64,000 nucleotides of DNA from Bacillota bacterium. Its GTDB lineage: Bacteria; Bacillota; Clostridia; Tissierellales; Peptoniphilaceae. The notes beneath the pieces were generated by a model. That model was not told the origin of the DNA, did not search any database, and saw only the letters and a list, made by a program, of their open reading frames with translations. Location: NCBI GenBank assembly GCA_023443025.1, contig JAEZWM010000017.1, forward strand, positions 66,446 through 130,445. Direction: 5' to 3'. Of this stretch, positions 18,469 through 28,091 are shown in pieces. The position numbers and the translations under genes were made by a program. The first letter of the stretch is position 1; each line of letters starts with the position of its first letter.

Positions 18469-21400
18469 TCTACTATCTCACTTTCCGGAACATCAATCGG
18501 TTCCGATGTCTCATAATCTTCTGGATTTAATTTTAAATACTCTCCAACAATCTCTCTAACTATAGCAGCATTATTAGAACCGGATCCTGCCTGATAAAGT
18601 AATGATGCAATTGCAATCTTCGGTTCATCATATGGCGCAAATGCTACCATCCAGCTATAATCATCAAATCCTTCGTTTGTTTCGGGGTTAATTCCTTCTC
18701 TTTCGGCAGTTCCTGTTTTAAGAGCTACTTCTATTGGGAAGTTTCCAAATACCTGTTCTAGTGTCCCATAGTGTGAAGCCATATTCATTCCTTTTCCAAC
18801 ATGTTTAAGATTGTCGTAATTATTAAGGTCAAGTCTGTTTCTAACAGGTTCATTTTTTAGAAGTACTTTAGAGTTGTCATGACTCTTGACTTCTTTTACA
18901 ACTGAGACCTTATTTCTATACCCACCATTGGCAAAAATAGATACATAATTTGCCATTTGAAGCGGTGTATAAGCATTTTGTCCTTGTCCTATAACAACAT
19001 TGAGCATATCTGAGATATTCCAAGCCGCTTGGTCGATATAGGTATATTTTATAATATCGACTAGAGTTTCAGTCTTTCCTTCTAATACTTTTTCTACGTC
19101 TATATCAAGCTTTTCAAGTCTTTCTTCGATTATTTCTCGACTTGGTGCATCATCTTCATCAACCCAGGATGTTATTGTGTCAATCATTTCTTCAAGTATT
19201 ACAGGATTTAAGCTCTTTTCAGGCTTTATATAGTCTTGTATATTATCTTCTAAGAAGTACTCAAGTAATGACTTTATAGTTTGTTTCTTTTCTTCAGGAT
19301 TTGGCATCCTTCCGCCACTCTCGTAAGGAATATTTATTTCTATACCGGTTGGTACATCCAGTCCTAGTTTGATTGCATTCGCACGTATATCATCTATACT
19401 TAGCTGAACATTAATTTGGTCACCTGTTTGTGGATTTTCACCTAGTGCCAATACATAGTAGTAATAGTTACAAGAGTCTCTTATAGCATCAAAAACATTT
19501 TCATATCCATGAGTCGCTTTTTTTGTATTCCATAGCCAGCACCCAAAGATTGTATCCCCCATCTCAATAAAGCCATTATCTTCGATTTCTCTATATGGAT
19601 CCATGCCTTTTTCTAAGGCTGCTAACGAGGTCAATAACTTAAATATTGATCCCGGCTGAATTTGAGATTGCATTGCAATGTTTAACAGTGGTCTATCTGC
19701 TAGAGGGTTCTTTTCATTTGTAGGAAACAAGCTTTTCCAATCACTTTCCGATATTCCTGTTGCAAAGAGATTTGGATCATATGACTTTTCATTTGCAAGT
19801 GCAAGCACTTCACCTGTTTCAACATCAAGTACAACAACCGATCCACTGGACGCATTTATATGAGCTCTGCCTTCCTGTTCATTATGTCTTAATGTAGCCT
19901 CTCCCCATTTTGATTCAAAATTGCCACCTGCTTGGAGCTTATCAAGTGTTTGTTTTAAAGCTGTTTCGGCAACTTTTTGAAGTTCTATATCTGTTGTAAG
20001 ATATACTGAACTTCCTGGTGCAGGAGGTTTTTCATCAAGGGTATTAGTTCTATTTCCTAATGAATCAACTTCGACTACTCTCTTACCATCCACACCTCTA
20101 AGTATGGTCTCAAAGCTCTCTTCAATTCCTGTTTTACCGATTAATTCATTTGGATCGTAATTTTTTTCATTTACATAGTTTTGAATCTCATCAGGTTGTG
20201 ATATTTTTCCCATATAACCTAAAACATGAGCTGCACTCTTACCTTCCGGATAGTATCTAACTGGTTCTATGGATACCTCAATTCCTGAGTTGTTTTTTAT
20301 CTGTTCCTCAATCTTTGCTATAGTTTTTTCTTGTACATTATAAGCAATATTTATAGGCTGGTAGCCTAAATGACCTTGTTTTTCAATCCTTCTATTTAGT
20401 GATATTAGTGCAAGTGCTAGAAAGTCATCATCTTGCTTAATGTCGTAAAACTCTTTCATTTTATTCAGAAGTTCTTCAGGACTTGCACCCGCCTTTAATT
20501 TATACTTTTCAAGTAAATCACTTTTATTCTTTACAAATATATAATCCCATTCAATTACTGAAATCTGAGGAAGAATCCCTGCAGTTGTGTTCGTTTCCTG
20601 TGCTATATACTTTATTCTTTCATCTGTTATAAAAGCTTCAAGTACTCCAGACTCTTTTGCAAGCCTTACAAGTTTTTCTAGTGGTTTTTCTGAAGTGCTC
20701 TCTTCAGGGTTTTCATATTCAATATTCACGACTTCTGTTACGAGGTCTACATTAGCAACTAAACCTATATCCGTTCCTTGTTTCTTTTCAATCATATTGA
20801 TTAAAATTTCTGCAGGTTTAATAACCTCATTTTTATCTGTGATTTCAAGTTTTTCTAGAAATAACTCCAAAGAATGGTTTGATACTAAATTTACAAAATC
20901 ATCCTTAGGATTACTCGTAAGGGTAACTTCCGGATATAACTTGTTGAGTTCTACCTTGTTGAGCAAGTATTCCCTATCATCTGAGATTTCAAATTTTTTA
21001 ATTTTTACATTATCTTTGAGCTTATTTTCAACTAATAATTCATAAACTATTTCCCTGGCATAAGGATGATTAATTATTTTTCTAATCGTAGTTTTATCAT
21101 TATCAATAAATTGATTAATTATGTCGAGTGGATCTTCCGTACCTTTTAAATCATTCTTTTTTAAAAACTCATCCAGTACTTCAACCCCTGTAAATTCAGC
21201 CTTTACACCATTTTCAAGTTCAATGTTTATAGGAAGAGTTATCCCCTTGGAACCTAATGCATTGAGGGCTCTATTTGCCATTATAAAATCATAGTTGACT
21301 TCCTCTTGAATCTTCTTCGTTTTGGTTAAGAGCTGAGGTATTAAGTCATTTTCTATAATTATGTTTAAGACCTTATCTTCGGGTGTGGACTCCTCTTTAA

Positions 21401-21791
21401 AATAATCTTCTTCAGCTTCATAAGAAAATGTATTTAGTTCTAAAGCTGTATCTTCTATATAATTAGTCCCATCCTCTTCTAAGAGCCTTATGAGAGTTAG
21501 TAGCTCTTCATTTCGTTTAGTTGCTTCTACTTCTTTCATTTCATCTGCCAAAAGTTGAACCGAAAATGAGGGCCTGGTACCTGCTAAGAGTACTCCATTT
21601 CTATCGTAGATGTTCCCCCTAGGTGCTGTAATGTGTATATCTTTTATTCTCTTATTGTCCGATATCTCTCTATACTTACTTCCTTCTACTATCATCAACT
21701 TAAAAGCTCCCAACACAAGAGCTGTCATCATAAGTATCAAAATGACAGTTATAATATTGAATCTCCTTAATTGTTCTTGTGATTTATTCAT
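18465..21791 (-). CDS. mrdA: penicillin-binding protein 2, elongation transpeptidase, unusually large
   Basis: Class B PBP of the elongasome: a membrane-anchored transpeptidase that works with MreBCD. One TM helix lies near residues 13-33, followed by a pedestal (TAPRGNIYDRNG, then GKTGIEESFE). The catalytic motif GSIFK has Ser715 and Lys718; SCN (in RDSCNYYYY) and KTGTAER follow. The family is usually 600-750 residues and this is 1108. About 350 extra residues, rich in Glu, Lys and Asn, lie between roughly residues 85 and 450 in the pedestal, and a smaller insertion follows the SCN motif. The frame is intact, so the insertions are probably real. It lies between mreD and the MinD-like gene. 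Confidence 0.93.
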   Translation of the reverse strand: MNKSQEQLRRFNIITVILILMMTALVLGAFKLMIVEGSKYREISDNKRIKDIHITAPRGNIYDRNGVLLAGTRPSFSVQLLADEMKEVEATKRNEELLTLIRLLEEDGTNYIEDTALELNTFSYEAEEDYFKEESTPEDKVLNIIIENDLIPQLLTKTKKIQEEVNYDFIMANRALNALGSKGITLPINIELENGVKAEFTGVEVLDEFLKKNDLKGTEDPLDIINQFIDNDKTTIRKIINHPYAREIVYELLVENKLKDNVKIKKFEISDDREYLLNKVELNKLYPEVTLTSNPKDDFVNLVSNHSLELFLEKLEITDKNEVIKPAEILINMIEKKQGTDIGLVANVDLVTEVVNIEYENPEESTSEKPLEKLVRLAKESGVLEAFITDERIKYIAQETNTTAGILPQISVIEWDYIFVKNKSDLLEKYKLKAGASPEELLNKMKEFYDIKQDDDFLALALISLNRRIEKQGHLGYQPINIAYNVQEKTIAKIEEQIKNNSGIEVSIEPVRYYPEGKSAAHVLGYMGKISQPDEIQNYVNEKNYDPNELIGKTGIEESFETILRGVDGKRVVEVDSLGNRTNTLDEKPPAPGSSVYLTTDIELQKVAETALKQTLDKLQAGGNFESKWGEATLRHNEQEGRAHINASSGSVVVLDVETGEVLALANEKSYDPNLFATGISESDWKSLFPTNEKNPLADRPLLNIAMQSQIQPGSIFKLLTSLAALEKGMDPYREIEDNGFIEMGDTIFGCWLWNTKKATHGYENVFDAIRDSCNYYYYVLALGENPQTGDQINVQLSIDDIRANAIKLGLDVPTGIEINIPYESGGRMPNPEEKKQTIKSLLEYFLEDNIQDYIKPEKSLNPVILEEMIDTITSWVDEDDAPSREIIEERLEKLDIDVEKVLEGKTETLVDIIKYTYIDQAAWNISDMLNVVIGQGQNAYTPLQMANYVSIFANGGYRNKVSVVKEVKSHDNSKVLLKNEPVRNRLDLNNYDNLKHVGKGMNMASHYGTLEQVFGNFPIEVALKTGTAEREGINPETNEGFDDYSWMVAFAPYDEPKIAIASLLYQAGSGSNNAAIVREIVGEYLKLNPEDYETSEPIDVPESEIVE

Positions 21792-21799
21792 ATTACCAC

Positions 21800-22294
21800 C
21801 TAATAGAATCTAATATTTGGGAAAATAAAGATCTTTCTAAATACCTTCATAGTTAAAAAGTAAAGTATCGAATTCATAATTATCTCTATAAATATTGGAC
21901 CTTTGAGATAATTAAGTACTGATGAAAATGTTCCATTAAACAAGCCGGTTCCTAGCATAACTAAAAAATAAAAAACTGTCATCCCTGCCGTGATAAGCAT
22001 ACCGGTCCTATTGTCTTTCAGATTTAATCTGTATTCATTATTGCCTACTATATAACCCATTACAAAATAAATGAGCGCTCTAAATCCGATCACTTTAGAA
22101 AAAAGTACATCTTCTATAAGACCGATAAATAGACCGGTATACCCACCTGTATAAGATCCGAATCCTATAGAAAGGGCTGCAACAACAGGTAATGCGAAGT
22201 TAGGACTTACTCCAAATAACTCTATCCGAGAAAATATGGTGACCTGTAATATTGTGCTAATAATAACGGCCAATAATATTCTGATTTTATTCAT
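21800..22294 (-). CDS. mreD: rod shape-determining protein MreD
   Basis: Membrane subunit of the elongation complex, 164 residues with five or six hydrophobic segments and the typical start MNKIRILLAVIISTILQ. It contains the MreD-like PNFALP and GLIEDVLFS segments. The gene overlaps the mreC end by eight bases and precedes mrdA, the standard order. Confidence 0.88.
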   Translation of the reverse strand: MNKIRILLAVIISTILQVTIFSRIELFGVSPNFALPVVAALSIGFGSYTGGYTGLFIGLIEDVLFSKVIGFRALIYFVMGYIVGNNEYRLNLKDNRTGMLITAGMTVFYFLVMLGTGLFNGTFSSVLNYLKGPIFIEIIMNSILYFLTMKVFRKIFIFPNIRFY

Positions 22295-23135
22295 ATTTCC
22301 CCTCGCTTCTATCGAGTATTAATACTCTGTATAAATTCTTAAAATCAACTTTTGACTCAACTACTATCTGAACTACTAACTCGTCTGTTAGGGTTACATC
22401 AATTACATCGCCTATATATATATCTTTAGGAAATACTCCCCCAATTCCTGAAGTTAGAAGCTTATCGCCGATTTTTATGTCTGACTCACTTTCAAAGACA
22501 TAACCGGATAGCCCCTTTTCATTTCTACCGGTAAGCACTCCACCTTCCTGGGTTCTTGAATTTATAAATGCTATATTTGAATTTTCGTCAATGACGGAGG
22601 TGACCTTTGACCAGCTTTTAGCAACCTCTTCAACTTTCCCTACTATGGATTCAATCGATGTAGAATCAGTTAAATTTACTCCGGTGAGTATTACATCTCC
22701 AACATTAACTCCGTCATCACTGCCTTTATCAATTGTAAAGTTGATAAAATAATTACTTGGATCTTTCGCAATAATATTAGCACTTTTTAAATCATATTCT
22801 GTCTTTTTAATTAGATTGTACTCAGCCTCTAAAAACTCGGCTTTAGCAATGATAGATGAGTATATTGCTATGTCTTCTTTGAGTTTTTGATTCTCTACCT
22901 TTAATTCCTCATACTCCGCTCTCATTTGGCGTGTACCAAAAAGATATACGAACAACTCTTTTGACTTGGTAGTTGTAAAAGAAACCGCTCGGTTGACGGG
23001 TTCAAAAACCTTTCCTACAGCGCTTTCTGCAACTGATACCATGCCTGTATTTCTTGAACTAATCACCATCATTATTACGAGAATCAATACGGTTATAATA
23101 GGAATTATAATTTTCTTTCTATTTTCTGTATTCAT
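22287..23135 (-). CDS. mreC: rod shape-determining protein MreC
   Basis: Bitopic elongasome scaffold (282 aa): a basic N-terminus, a TM helix (about 8-27), a coiled coil (about 70-105) and the beta-rich MreC domain, with DPSNYFINFTIDKGSDDGV as its hallmark. I take ATG 23135, nine bases after an AGG ribosome site; the GTG at 23141 lies too close to it. It follows mreB by a few bases. Confidence 0.9.
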   Translation of the reverse strand: MNTENRKKIIIPIITVLILVIMMVISSRNTGMVSVAESAVGKVFEPVNRAVSFTTTKSKELFVYLFGTRQMRAEYEELKVENQKLKEDIAIYSSIIAKAEFLEAEYNLIKKTEYDLKSANIIAKDPSNYFINFTIDKGSDDGVNVGDVILTGVNLTDSTSIESIVGKVEEVAKSWSKVTSVIDENSNIAFINSRTQEGGVLTGRNEKGLSGYVFESESDIKIGDKLLTSGIGGVFPKDIYIGDVIDVTLTDELVVQIVVESKVDFKNLYRVLILDRSEGKYE

Positions 23136-23144
23136 AGTCACAAC

Positions 23145-24164
23145 CTACTTTATCCTACGAGACTTTTTGATTTGATTAAAATTCTTAATGATTTCACCGG
23201 TTCCTATTCCTGCACTCAACATAGGCTCATCATCAAGGACAAATGGCATATTTATAGATCTTGAAAGAAGCTCCGGTATACCTCTAAGTTTTGAACTTCC
23301 TCCGGTAAGTAGTATTCCATTTTTCATTATATCCGAAGATAACTCAGGAGGCGTTCTTTCCAATACGGCTTTTATTCCATCTATTATATCGTAAACGGCA
23401 GGCAAAAGCTCTGAAGTCAACCTATTTGAGCTAATAGTAGTTTTCTTTGGCAACCCACTTATGAGGTCCCTTCCGGATACTTCATAGGTTTCATTTGTGT
23501 TTTGTTCAATACTACCAATATTTAGTTTGATATCTTCAGCAGTATTGTATCCAATAACTAAATCGTATTCATTCTTAACATGTTCTATTATAATTTGATT
23601 TAATGTATCTCCACCTATAAAAACAGATTTAGAGCATACGATTCCTCCAAGTGATATAACAGCGATCTCCGTTGTACCCCCACCTATGTTAACAACCATA
23701 TTGCCAGCCGGTTCAAACACAGGAAGACCAGCACCTAGTGCAGATGCTAAAGATTCCTCGATTAACAGTACATCCCTAGCTCCTGCTTGAAGCACTGCAT
23801 CCTCAACCGCTCTTTTTTCAACATCGGTTATCCCTGATGGTATTGAAACTACAACCCTCGATGAAATAAGTGCAAATCCGGATGAAGATTTATCAATAAA
23901 ATACTTAAGCATTGCTTGAGTAATTTCATAATCGGATATTACGCCTTCTTCAAGGGGTCTCATTGCAACTATATTTCCGGGGGTTTTACCAACCATATCC
24001 CAAGCCCTTTGTCCAACAGCGACAATATCTCCATTATTAATATCTATTGCTACTACTGAAGGTTCGTTGATAGTTATTCCTTTTTTATTAATAAAAACCA
24101 GTGTATTTATAGTACCTAAATCGATACCTATGTCTCCAGCTACAAGACTGAATAATCTTCTCAT
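23145..24164 (-). CDS. mreB: rod shape-determining protein MreB/Mbl (actin homologue)
   Basis: Actin-like ATPase that organises lateral wall synthesis, 339 residues. Visible ATPase motifs are GIDLGTINTLVFI (phosphate 1), NIGGGTTEIAVIS (phosphate 2) and LTGGSSKLRGI (adenosine). The start has a short N-terminal extension rather than the long amphipathic helix of some MreB proteins. A Firmicutes genome often has several paralogues, so Mbl or MreBH remain possible, but the mreBCD context favours MreB. Confidence 0.94.
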   Translation of the reverse strand: MRRLFSLVAGDIGIDLGTINTLVFINKKGITINEPSVVAIDINNGDIVAVGQRAWDMVGKTPGNIVAMRPLEEGVISDYEITQAMLKYFIDKSSSGFALISSRVVVSIPSGITDVEKRAVEDAVLQAGARDVLLIEESLASALGAGLPVFEPAGNMVVNIGGGTTEIAVISLGGIVCSKSVFIGGDTLNQIIIEHVKNEYDLVIGYNTAEDIKLNIGSIEQNTNETYEVSGRDLISGLPKKTTISSNRLTSELLPAVYDIIDGIKAVLERTPPELSSDIMKNGILLTGGSSKLRGIPELLSRSINMPFVLDDEPMLSAGIGTGEIIKNFNQIKKSRRIK

Positions 24165-24176
24165 AGTATTCTCCTA

Positions 24177-24959
24177 TTAAATAATATTTGCTTCTTTCAT
24201 ACTAAAATACTCATTATAACCAATTATCAAGTGATCAAGTATATTGATTCCCAGTATTTTAGCTCCTTCTATCAGTCTTTCGGTGACAGCGATATCTTCT
24301 CTTGAAGGATTTGTGTCTCCAGAAGGATGATTATGTATAAGGATGATTGCATTTGCACTTCTTTTTATAGCCATTCTAAACACTTCTCTTGGATTGACTA
24401 TCGATCTATTTAAATCTCCAGTAGATATTCTAACTTCTCCTATAACCTGATTTTTAGTATCAAGTAATAGTAGAGAAAAATGCTCTCTTTCTTCGTACTT
24501 GTATCTCTCCATAAAAATTTCAGCTACAGATTCCGGAGAACTAATTTTTATATCTCTTATTGATTTCCTACGGCATAATCTTTTACCTAGTTCCAGACCG
24601 GCAACAAGTCTTGAAGCTTTTGTCTGCCCTATGCCTTTAATCTCCATGAACTCTTCTACAGTTGCTTCCATAAGCGACTCATGGTTTCCAATATGTACTA
24701 GAACTTTATTTGCAAGTTCTATTGCCGATTCGGTTCTTGAACCAGTTCCAATCAGTATTGCAAATAATTCTGTATCACTAAGAGCTTCCCTTCCTTCAAA
24801 CATGAGTTTCTCAATTGGTCTATCATATTCGTTCAAATCTTTTATTCTAACGCGATTTGTTTCTGTAAAATTAAAATATTCGCTCTTTTCTGTTGATTGT
24901 TTAATTGCATTGGGTTCTATTAGTTCTACAACAATATCCTGTAAAAACTCTTCCGTCAT
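24177..24959 (-). CDS. radC: RadC family JAB-domain protein
   Basis: A 260-residue protein with an N-terminal helix-hairpin-helix (IKGIGQTKASRL) and a C-terminal JAB/MPN-like domain with the metal-binding motif HNHPSGDTNPSRED. The long N-terminal lead (about 35 residues) before RIKDLNEYDRP is not conserved in the family. Its historic role in DNA repair is disputed. It overlaps the HepI-like gene by one base (TAATG), and its place just before mreB is conserved in many Firmicutes. Confidence 0.92.
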   Translation of the reverse strand: MTEEFLQDIVVELIEPNAIKQSTEKSEYFNFTETNRVRIKDLNEYDRPIEKLMFEGREALSDTELFAILIGTGSRTESAIELANKVLVHIGNHESLMEATVEEFMEIKGIGQTKASRLVAGLELGKRLCRRKSIRDIKISSPESVAEIFMERYKYEEREHFSLLLLDTKNQVIGEVRISTGDLNRSIVNPREVFRMAIKRSANAIILIHNHPSGDTNPSREDIAVTERLIEGAKILGINILDHLIIGYNEYFSMKEANII

Positions 24960-25471
24960 TAGCTCCTCCTCATATTTTGAAAGTCAAGTCTCCTCAAATG
25001 GTTTGAAATATACTTAGAAGATATACCAACAAAGTATCCTGTAAATAAACCTACAATTATCAATACAGGTAGATAAGAATACATTTTTATATTTTCTGTA
25101 ATTAGTGCCGCAACAGTTATTTGTGCAAAGTTATGCGCAGAAGCACCAAGTATACTTACACCTATTAAGCTGAATATATTACTAAAATATCTATAAGTGA
25201 ACCACATAACAACAACTGATAACACTGATCCTGCCATACTATAAAGCATGCTACTTACAGAACCTGCTACCAGCATTAAAACTAAAGATTTCAGCACTGC
25301 TACTATAAATCCCTCTTTAAATCCAAATAAAATTAAAGTCACTAAAATAACCATATTTGAAAGCCCAAGTTTAGCACCCGGTGCAATGAAGGGCAATGGT
25401 AATGACATCTCGAGTATTGAAAGTGCTAAGGCTGTTGCCACAAGCACCGCTAAGTATATATATCTTCTCAT
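24959..25471 (-). CDS. Gx transporter family / heptaprenyl diphosphate synthase component I-like membrane protein
   Basis: A 170-residue protein with about five TM helices; SLPLPFIAPGAKLGLSNMV and FGFKEGF are typical of the HepI-like family (PF07456). These proteins resemble ECF S-components and are often encoded next to a NusG-domain-II protein and Rnf or ApbE genes, which suggests a role in quinone or flavin-related membrane redox. The true substrate is unknown. It overlaps radC by one base. Confidence 0.8.
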   Translation of the reverse strand: MRRYIYLAVLVATALALSILEMSLPLPFIAPGAKLGLSNMVILVTLILFGFKEGFIVAVLKSLVLMLVAGSVSSMLYSMAGSVLSVVVMWFTYRYFSNIFSLIGVSILGASAHNFAQITVAALITENIKMYSYLPVLIIVGLFTGYFVGISSKYISNHLRRLDFQNMRRS

Positions 25472-25485
25472 AAAATACCACTATT

Positions 25486-25866
25486 CTAATAATTTATATG
25501 ATCTATATCGTCCGGTTCATCTTCATTAATAATTTCTATTACCAATTTGTGAGGTAGACATACCAGGGTTTCACCCGGCTTCGATATCCATCCTTGCTTA
25601 ACATCGATTTTATCCTTACAATCAGCCTCAATAACTCTAACTTTTTTATCTCCAATTTCGATGATATTATAACCATGATCGGTTTCAATTCTATATGTCT
25701 CACCAATTAGGCTGTCAGCTAACTGAATCTTTTTAACTTCACTACCATCAACCTGAACGCTTACGTACGCATTATCTGAAACAACATTATTTTTATTTAT
25801 AATAAATGTTAATGCAATTGACAAAATCACAAGAGCTATTATTAAAATCTTGTCTCCTATTTTCAT
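25486..25866 (-). CDS. NusG domain II-containing membrane-anchored protein
   Basis: A 126-residue protein with one N-terminal TM helix (7-23) and an extracytoplasmic NusG-II fold (about 35-120), recognised by IEIGDKKVRVIEADCKDK and the C-terminal CLPHKLVIEI. ATG 25866 has AGGAG six bases upstream. In Firmicutes it regularly pairs with the HepI-like gene next to it and with Rnf; its function is not established. It begins the 11-gene operon that runs to the RNase E/G gene. Confidence 0.82.
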   Translation of the reverse strand: MKIGDKILIIALVILSIALTFIINKNNVVSDNAYVSVQVDGSEVKKIQLADSLIGETYRIETDHGYNIIEIGDKKVRVIEADCKDKIDVKQGWISKPGETLVCLPHKLVIEIINEDEPDDIDHINY

Positions 25867-25965
25867 TCATTTCTCCTAAAAGATTATATTTATAGTTTAT
25901 CACTCTTGCTTGCTTTTAACAAGTTTTGATAGTCGTTTTCATTGAATTAATCAAATCTTTTGAAT

Positions 25966-25998
25966 AAAAAAGCATACCACATTTAGTGATATGCTTTT
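25966..25998 (-). terminator. terminator of the rnf operon
   Basis: A 13-bp stem (AAAAGCATACCAC with GTGATATGCTTTT) that pairs fully as minus-strand RNA with one G-U pair; the A-tract on its left supplies the U-run. It lies ten bases after rnfB. Confidence 0.85.
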
Positions 25999-26008
25999 AT
26001 TAATAATC

Positions 26009-26884
26009 TTAACTGGCTTCAGCTTCTGCCTCTTTTTTCTCAGCTGCTTTTTTTCTATCTTCTTCAGCTTTTCTTTCAAGACCAGGATATATACATTTAG
26101 TTGGGCATTTTGCGATAGCATTGTCTAATGCTTCAACATCTACATTATCAGGATCATACACTGCTGTTGCTAGGAAGTCTTCTACTTCGAATCCTTCCGG
26201 ATACTGTTTAACACAAATCTTACAGCCTATGCATCCCACCTTACATGCAGCACGAACTGCCTTACCGGGATCGTGACTCTTGCATTTAACTACCGAGTCC
26301 ATGTCGTATGGGTACATTTCGATTATGTGTTTAGGACATGCTTCAACACATTTTAGACATGCTGTACATTTGTCTTTGTCGATAATTGCAAGTCCATCAA
26401 CCATTTCAATTGCACCAAACTGACATACATCTTTACAAGTTCCTCCGCCTAGACAGCCGTAAGAACAAGTTTTATTTCCTTCCTGTAGTGCAGCAATTGA
26501 TCTACAATCCGCAATACCTTCGTAGTTATATTTATTAGAAGCTCTTTCATTAGTTCCTTGGCAAAGTACTACTGCTACTTCTTTAGCAGCTTCTACAGCC
26601 TCTTGTCCCATGATTCTTGCAAGATCCTCGATTAATGCTTGACCTCCTATAGGACATTTATCTATTGGCGCTCCATCAAGAGCGATGGCTTTCGCAAGTC
26701 CATCACAGCCGGGAAATCCACAAGCACCACAGTTAGCACCTGGAAGTGCATTTCTAACTTCTTCGACTTTTCTATTTACGGCTACATGAAAAACTTTTGA
26801 AGCATAGGAAAGAAGTGCTGCAAATGCAATTCCTAACCCCCCTAGAACTGCAACCGGCATTAATATCGTATTTATATTTTCCAT
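26009..26884 (-). CDS. rnfB: Rnf complex subunit RnfB, multi-cluster ferredoxin protein
   Basis: Electron-entry subunit of the Rnf complex (291 aa). An N-terminal TM helix (about 8-27) is followed by the CGACGFPGC cluster site, the ASYGC-type group CSYGCLGGGTC, a 4Fe-4S site CTACLKCVEACP and a second region AACKVGCIGCKICVKQYP...CPTKC. In the last group the fourth Cys of CxxCxxCxxxCP is Tyr (codon TAT), so one ligand of a predicted cluster is missing. The C-terminus is a Lys/Glu/Ala tail. It is last in the rnf operon and well terminated. The call is firm; the cluster count is not. Confidence 0.95.
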   Translation of the reverse strand: MENINTILMPVAVLGGLGIAFAALLSYASKVFHVAVNRKVEEVRNALPGANCGACGFPGCDGLAKAIALDGAPIDKCPIGGQALIEDLARIMGQEAVEAAKEVAVVLCQGTNERASNKYNYEGIADCRSIAALQEGNKTCSYGCLGGGTCKDVCQFGAIEMVDGLAIIDKDKCTACLKCVEACPKHIIEMYPYDMDSVVKCKSHDPGKAVRAACKVGCIGCKICVKQYPEGFEVEDFLATAVYDPDNVDVEALDNAIAKCPTKCIYPGLERKAEEDRKKAAEKKEAEAEAS

Positions 26885-26894
26885 TATTTGCCTC

Positions 26895-27470
26895 CTATAC
26901 TAAACCTGAGAAGCCCATAAATGCAATCGACATAAGTCCAATTGTAAATAGAGCCGCAGGAACTCCCTTAAAGTACTCAGGAATATCAGCATGTTCAAGT
27001 TTTTCTCTAATAGAAGCAAGTACTACTATAGCGATAATAAATCCTATAGATGCTCCTATTGCGTTAGCAACTACTTCGTATATCTTATACTCAGCTTCGA
27101 TATTAAGTATTGCAACACCGAGCACTACACAGTTAGTTGTGATAAGTGGTAGATAAACTCCAAGAGCATTATAAAGATTTGGAGAAGTCTTTTTAAGTAC
27201 CATCTCAACAAATTGTACCAATGTTGCAATTACAAGTATAAATACTATCGTTTGTAAGTATTGTAATCCTAATACATCCAGGATAAATCTTTGGATTGCA
27301 TATGTAATAACAGAAGCCATTGTTATAACAAAAGTTACAGCCAATCCCATTCCAAACGCTGTTTCAGTTTTTTGAGAAACTCCAAGTACCGGACAAATCC
27401 CTAAAAACTGAGCTAAAACGAAGTTGTTAACAAATATGGATCCAATTATAATTGTAAAAACATTACTCAT
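26895..27470 (-). CDS. rnfA: Rnf complex membrane subunit RnfA
   Basis: A 191-residue membrane protein with six TM helices, one of the pseudo-symmetric pair RnfA/RnfE that forms the ion- and electron-conducting core around a buried 2Fe-2S centre. Typical segments are NNFVLAQFLGICPVLGVS and PLITTNCVVLG, whose Cys residues are the expected cluster ligands. Its start overlaps the rnfE stop (TAATG). Confidence 0.95.
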   Translation of the reverse strand: MSNVFTIIIGSIFVNNFVLAQFLGICPVLGVSQKTETAFGMGLAVTFVITMASVITYAIQRFILDVLGLQYLQTIVFILVIATLVQFVEMVLKKTSPNLYNALGVYLPLITTNCVVLGVAILNIEAEYKIYEVVANAIGASIGFIIAIVVLASIREKLEHADIPEYFKGVPAALFTIGLMSIAFMGFSGLV

Positions 27471-28081
27471 TATTTATGTCCTCCTGTTAACTCTTTGTTC
27501 TTTGACCTAGTAAGAAGTATGTTAAATACCCCTATCATAATTCCAAGTATGATATATGCCCCAGGTGCTTGTGTGAAGACTCCGATTACATAATCCTCCG
27601 GAATGATTCTTGCACCCATAAGTGTTCCAGAGCCAAATAATTCTCTAATAGCTGCCAGTATAACAACAGAAACTGTGTAACCTGCACTTTGTCCAAGAGC
27701 ATCTACAATAGATTCAACAACAGTTCTCTTAGAAGCAAATGATTCTGCTCTTGCAAGTATTATACAGTTAACAACGATAAGTGGAATAAAGATACCAAGT
27801 GCTTGGTTAAGTGCAGGCATAAATGCTTCCATCATCATCTTAACAATCGTTACAAAGGTCGCTATTATTACTATATATGAAGGAATTCTAACTTTATCAG
27901 GTATGAAATTCCTAAGTAATGAAACTACAATATTTGAACCAAGTAATACAAATGTTACAGCTGCTCCCATTCCAATTGCATTTACTACTGTTGTAGTAAT
28001 GGCTAATACAGAACAGAGTCCAACCAGCTGAACGATAACCGGGTTATTCTTAAATATCCCATCAAAAAATACATTTTTCAT
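27470..28081 (-). CDS. rnfE: Rnf complex membrane subunit RnfE
   Basis: A 203-residue partner of RnfA with six TM helices. It has the matching motifs KNNPVIVQLVGLCSVLAIT and PLIVVNCIILARAE. The RnfA/RnfE pair share ancestry and membrane topology of opposite orientation. Position and overlap with rnfA support the call. Confidence 0.95.
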   Translation of the reverse strand: MKNVFFDGIFKNNPVIVQLVGLCSVLAITTTVVNAIGMGAAVTFVLLGSNIVVSLLRNFIPDKVRIPSYIVIIATFVTIVKMMMEAFMPALNQALGIFIPLIVVNCIILARAESFASKRTVVESIVDALGQSAGYTVSVVILAAIRELFGSGTLMGARIIPEDYVIGVFTQAPGAYIILGIMIGVFNILLTRSKNKELTGGHK

Positions 28082-28091
28082 CTCGTCACCT

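Noticed and set aside
20587..21045. 152-residue Ser-rich plus-strand ORF
   Set aside because: Antisense shadow of the PBP2 insertion; codon pattern only.
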